DNA of 7,350 bases from Lysobacterales bacterium. Its GTDB lineage: Bacteria; Pseudomonadota; Gammaproteobacteria; Xanthomonadales; Marinicellaceae. The notes beneath the pieces are model-generated. The model did no database searches. It worked only from the letters and a program-made list of their open reading frames with translations, and was not told the DNA's origin. The stretch's first letter is position 1, and the number at the start of each line of letters is the position of its first letter. This document shows, piece after piece, positions 6,332-7,350 of the stretch. Made by a program: the position numbers and the translations under genes. The stretch covers positions 1-7,350 of the forward strand of contig JALSIL010000592.1 in the NCBI GenBank assembly GCA_026990095.1, in the 5' to 3' direction.

Positions 6332-6360
6332 TTCAATCATAGTCAATAAAACGGTATAAT
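6332..6360 (+). promoter_or_regulatory. Candidate promoter for ETF-QO with perfect TATAAT
   Basis: A perfect -10 box TATAAT sits at 6355-6360. The -35 at 17-base spacing is only TTCAAT (3 of 6). The start would be near 6367, about 26 bases before the ATG. A 6-bp inverted repeat (TGATTG-CTT-CAATCA, 6325-6339) overlaps the -35, suggesting either an operator or an activator-dependent promoter; the regulator is unknown. Confidence 0.6.
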
Positions 6361-6392
6361 AACTGTTTTAGATAATGATGAAGAGTAAGGTT

Positions 6393-7350
6393 ATGACAAG
6401 AGAATCTATGGAATTTGATGTGGTCATTGTCGGTGGTGGCCCATCGGGTTTGTCCGCAGCGATAAAGTTAGCACAAATTTCAAAAGAGCAAGGTAAGGAT
6501 TGGCAGATTGCTTTGGTTGAAAAAGGTTCTGAAATTGGTGCACACATTATGTCAGGTGCAGTTCTGGAGCCAACTGCACTAGATGAATTGTTTCCTAACT
6601 GGAAAGAATTGAGAGCTCCCGTGACAACGGCAGTCTCAGGTGATGATTTTTATTATTTGCGTTCTCAGGAAAAAAGCATAAAAACACCCAATTTATTGAT
6701 TCCTTCGCCCATGAAAAATCACGGTAATTACATTATTTCTCTTGGAAATTTGTGCCGTTGGTTAGGCGAACAAGCTGAAAATCTAGGCGTCAACATTTTT
6801 CCTGGGTTCCCAGCCTCAGAAATAATCTACGATGATAACAATTACATCAAAGGCATAATCACCCAAGACATGGGCATTGATGCTCAAGGTAAGGAAAAAC
6901 CCTCTTTTGAAACAGGCTATGAATTATTGGCAAAACACACCATATTTTCGGAAGGTTGTCGAGGTCACTTGGGTAAGCAACTTATTGAGAAATTTGACTT
7001 GGATGCACAATCTGATCCGCAACATTATGGCATTGGCATTAAAGAAATTTGGCAAGTCGATGATGAAAAGTCAAAGCCAGGAAAAGTGGTGCATACCTTT
7101 GGTTGGCCATTAAATAATCGCACCGAAGGCGGTGGATTTTTATACCATTTTGAGAAAGGCAAAGTGGCTCTTGGCTTGGTTGTTGCTTTGAATTACGACA
7201 ATCCTTACTTGAGTCCTTTTGAAGAATTTCAACGTTGGAAGCACCACCCTGTCATTAAAAAAACAATAGAAAGTGGCAAGCGTATTGCTTATGGTGCGCG
7301 TGCCATGAATAAAGGCGGATTTAACTCATTGCCAGAAATTGAATTACCAG
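6393..7350 (+). CDS. Electron transfer flavoprotein-ubiquinone oxidoreductase (partial, 3' end outside window)
   Basis: This membrane-associated flavoprotein passes electrons from reduced ETF (fed by acyl-CoA and other dehydrogenases) to ubiquinone. It is open to the window edge: 319 codons of an expected ~540-550. The FAD-binding Rossmann motif VGGGPSG is at 13-19, and the start MTRESMEFDVVIVGGG is typical of bacterial members. Further family signatures follow: EIGAHIMSG, NHGNYI, LGEQAE, FSEGCRGHLGKQL, YGIGIKE, FGWPL, GGGFLYHF, ALGLVVAL, NPYLSPFEEFQRWKHHP and KRIAYGARA. The C-terminal 4Fe-4S cysteines are beyond the window, so completeness cannot be judged. ATG 6393 is chosen because the protein then starts as homologues do; AAGAGTAAGG just upstream serves as a ribosome binding site. 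An in-frame ATG at 6408 is less likely. It has its own promoter after the mdh terminator. Confidence 0.96.
   Translation, partial: MTRESMEFDVVIVGGGPSGLSAAIKLAQISKEQGKDWQIALVEKGSEIGAHIMSGAVLEPTALDELFPNWKELRAPVTTAVSGDDFYYLRSQEKSIKTPNLLIPSPMKNHGNYIISLGNLCRWLGEQAENLGVNIFPGFPASEIIYDDNNYIKGIITQDMGIDAQGKEKPSFETGYELLAKHTIFSEGCRGHLGKQLIEKFDLDAQSDPQHYGIGIKEIWQVDDEKSKPGKVVHTFGWPLNNRTEGGGFLYHFEKGKVALGLVVALNYDNPYLSPFEEFQRWKHHPVIKKTIESGKRIAYGARAMNKGGFNSLPEIELP

Noticed and set aside
6877..7113. 78-codon plus-strand frame
   Set aside because: It is a different frame inside the ETF-QO gene, whose translation matches its family continuously.

Overview
The window looks like ordinary chromosome from an AT-rich gammaproteobacterium. 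The tRNA-Pro(GGG) is close to the enterobacterial proL type. The malate dehydrogenase is the ~326-residue type shared by many beta/gammaproteobacteria and Thermus, not the E. coli type. RNase D with an HRDC domain and an ETF-ubiquinone oxidoreductase suggest an aerobically respiring proteobacterium. I cannot name the genus from sequence alone. No insertion sequence, prophage gene, integrase or CRISPR array is visible.

Left part (1-3835, minus strand). A two-gene operon is read right to left. The first gene encodes a lipoprotein of the 5'-nucleotidase/UshA metallophosphoesterase family. Three bases after it comes a membrane-anchored protein with TPR-like helices and a C-terminal formylglycine-generating-enzyme-like (FGE-sulfatase) domain that lacks the catalytic cysteines. 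Beyond the operon, on the same strand, lies a tRNA-Leu(CAA) gene with its own candidate promoter, a perfect hairpin in its leader and an intrinsic terminator.

Middle (3856-5045, plus strand). rnd (RNase D) diverges from the nucleotidase operon with only about 26 bases between the start codons, so each gene's promoter must lie in or near the other's coding start. A tRNA-Pro(GGG) gene follows, with a recognisable promoter and no convincing U-tract terminator.

Right part (5106-7350, plus strand). mdh has a strong ribosome binding site and is followed by a ~180-base untranslated stretch ending in a strong intrinsic terminator. A perfect TATAAT box then precedes the ETF-ubiquinone oxidoreductase gene, which runs off the right edge. 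mdh and ETF-QO are both central respiratory metabolism (TCA cycle; electron entry to ubiquinone from flavoprotein dehydrogenases) but are separate transcription units.

The part most worth a second look is the nucleotidase-like/FGE-like pair: both proteins keep their family fold signatures, yet each departs from the classical active site (His to Tyr in the first metal motif; no catalytic Cys pair). I found no clear evidence of a wholly new system.
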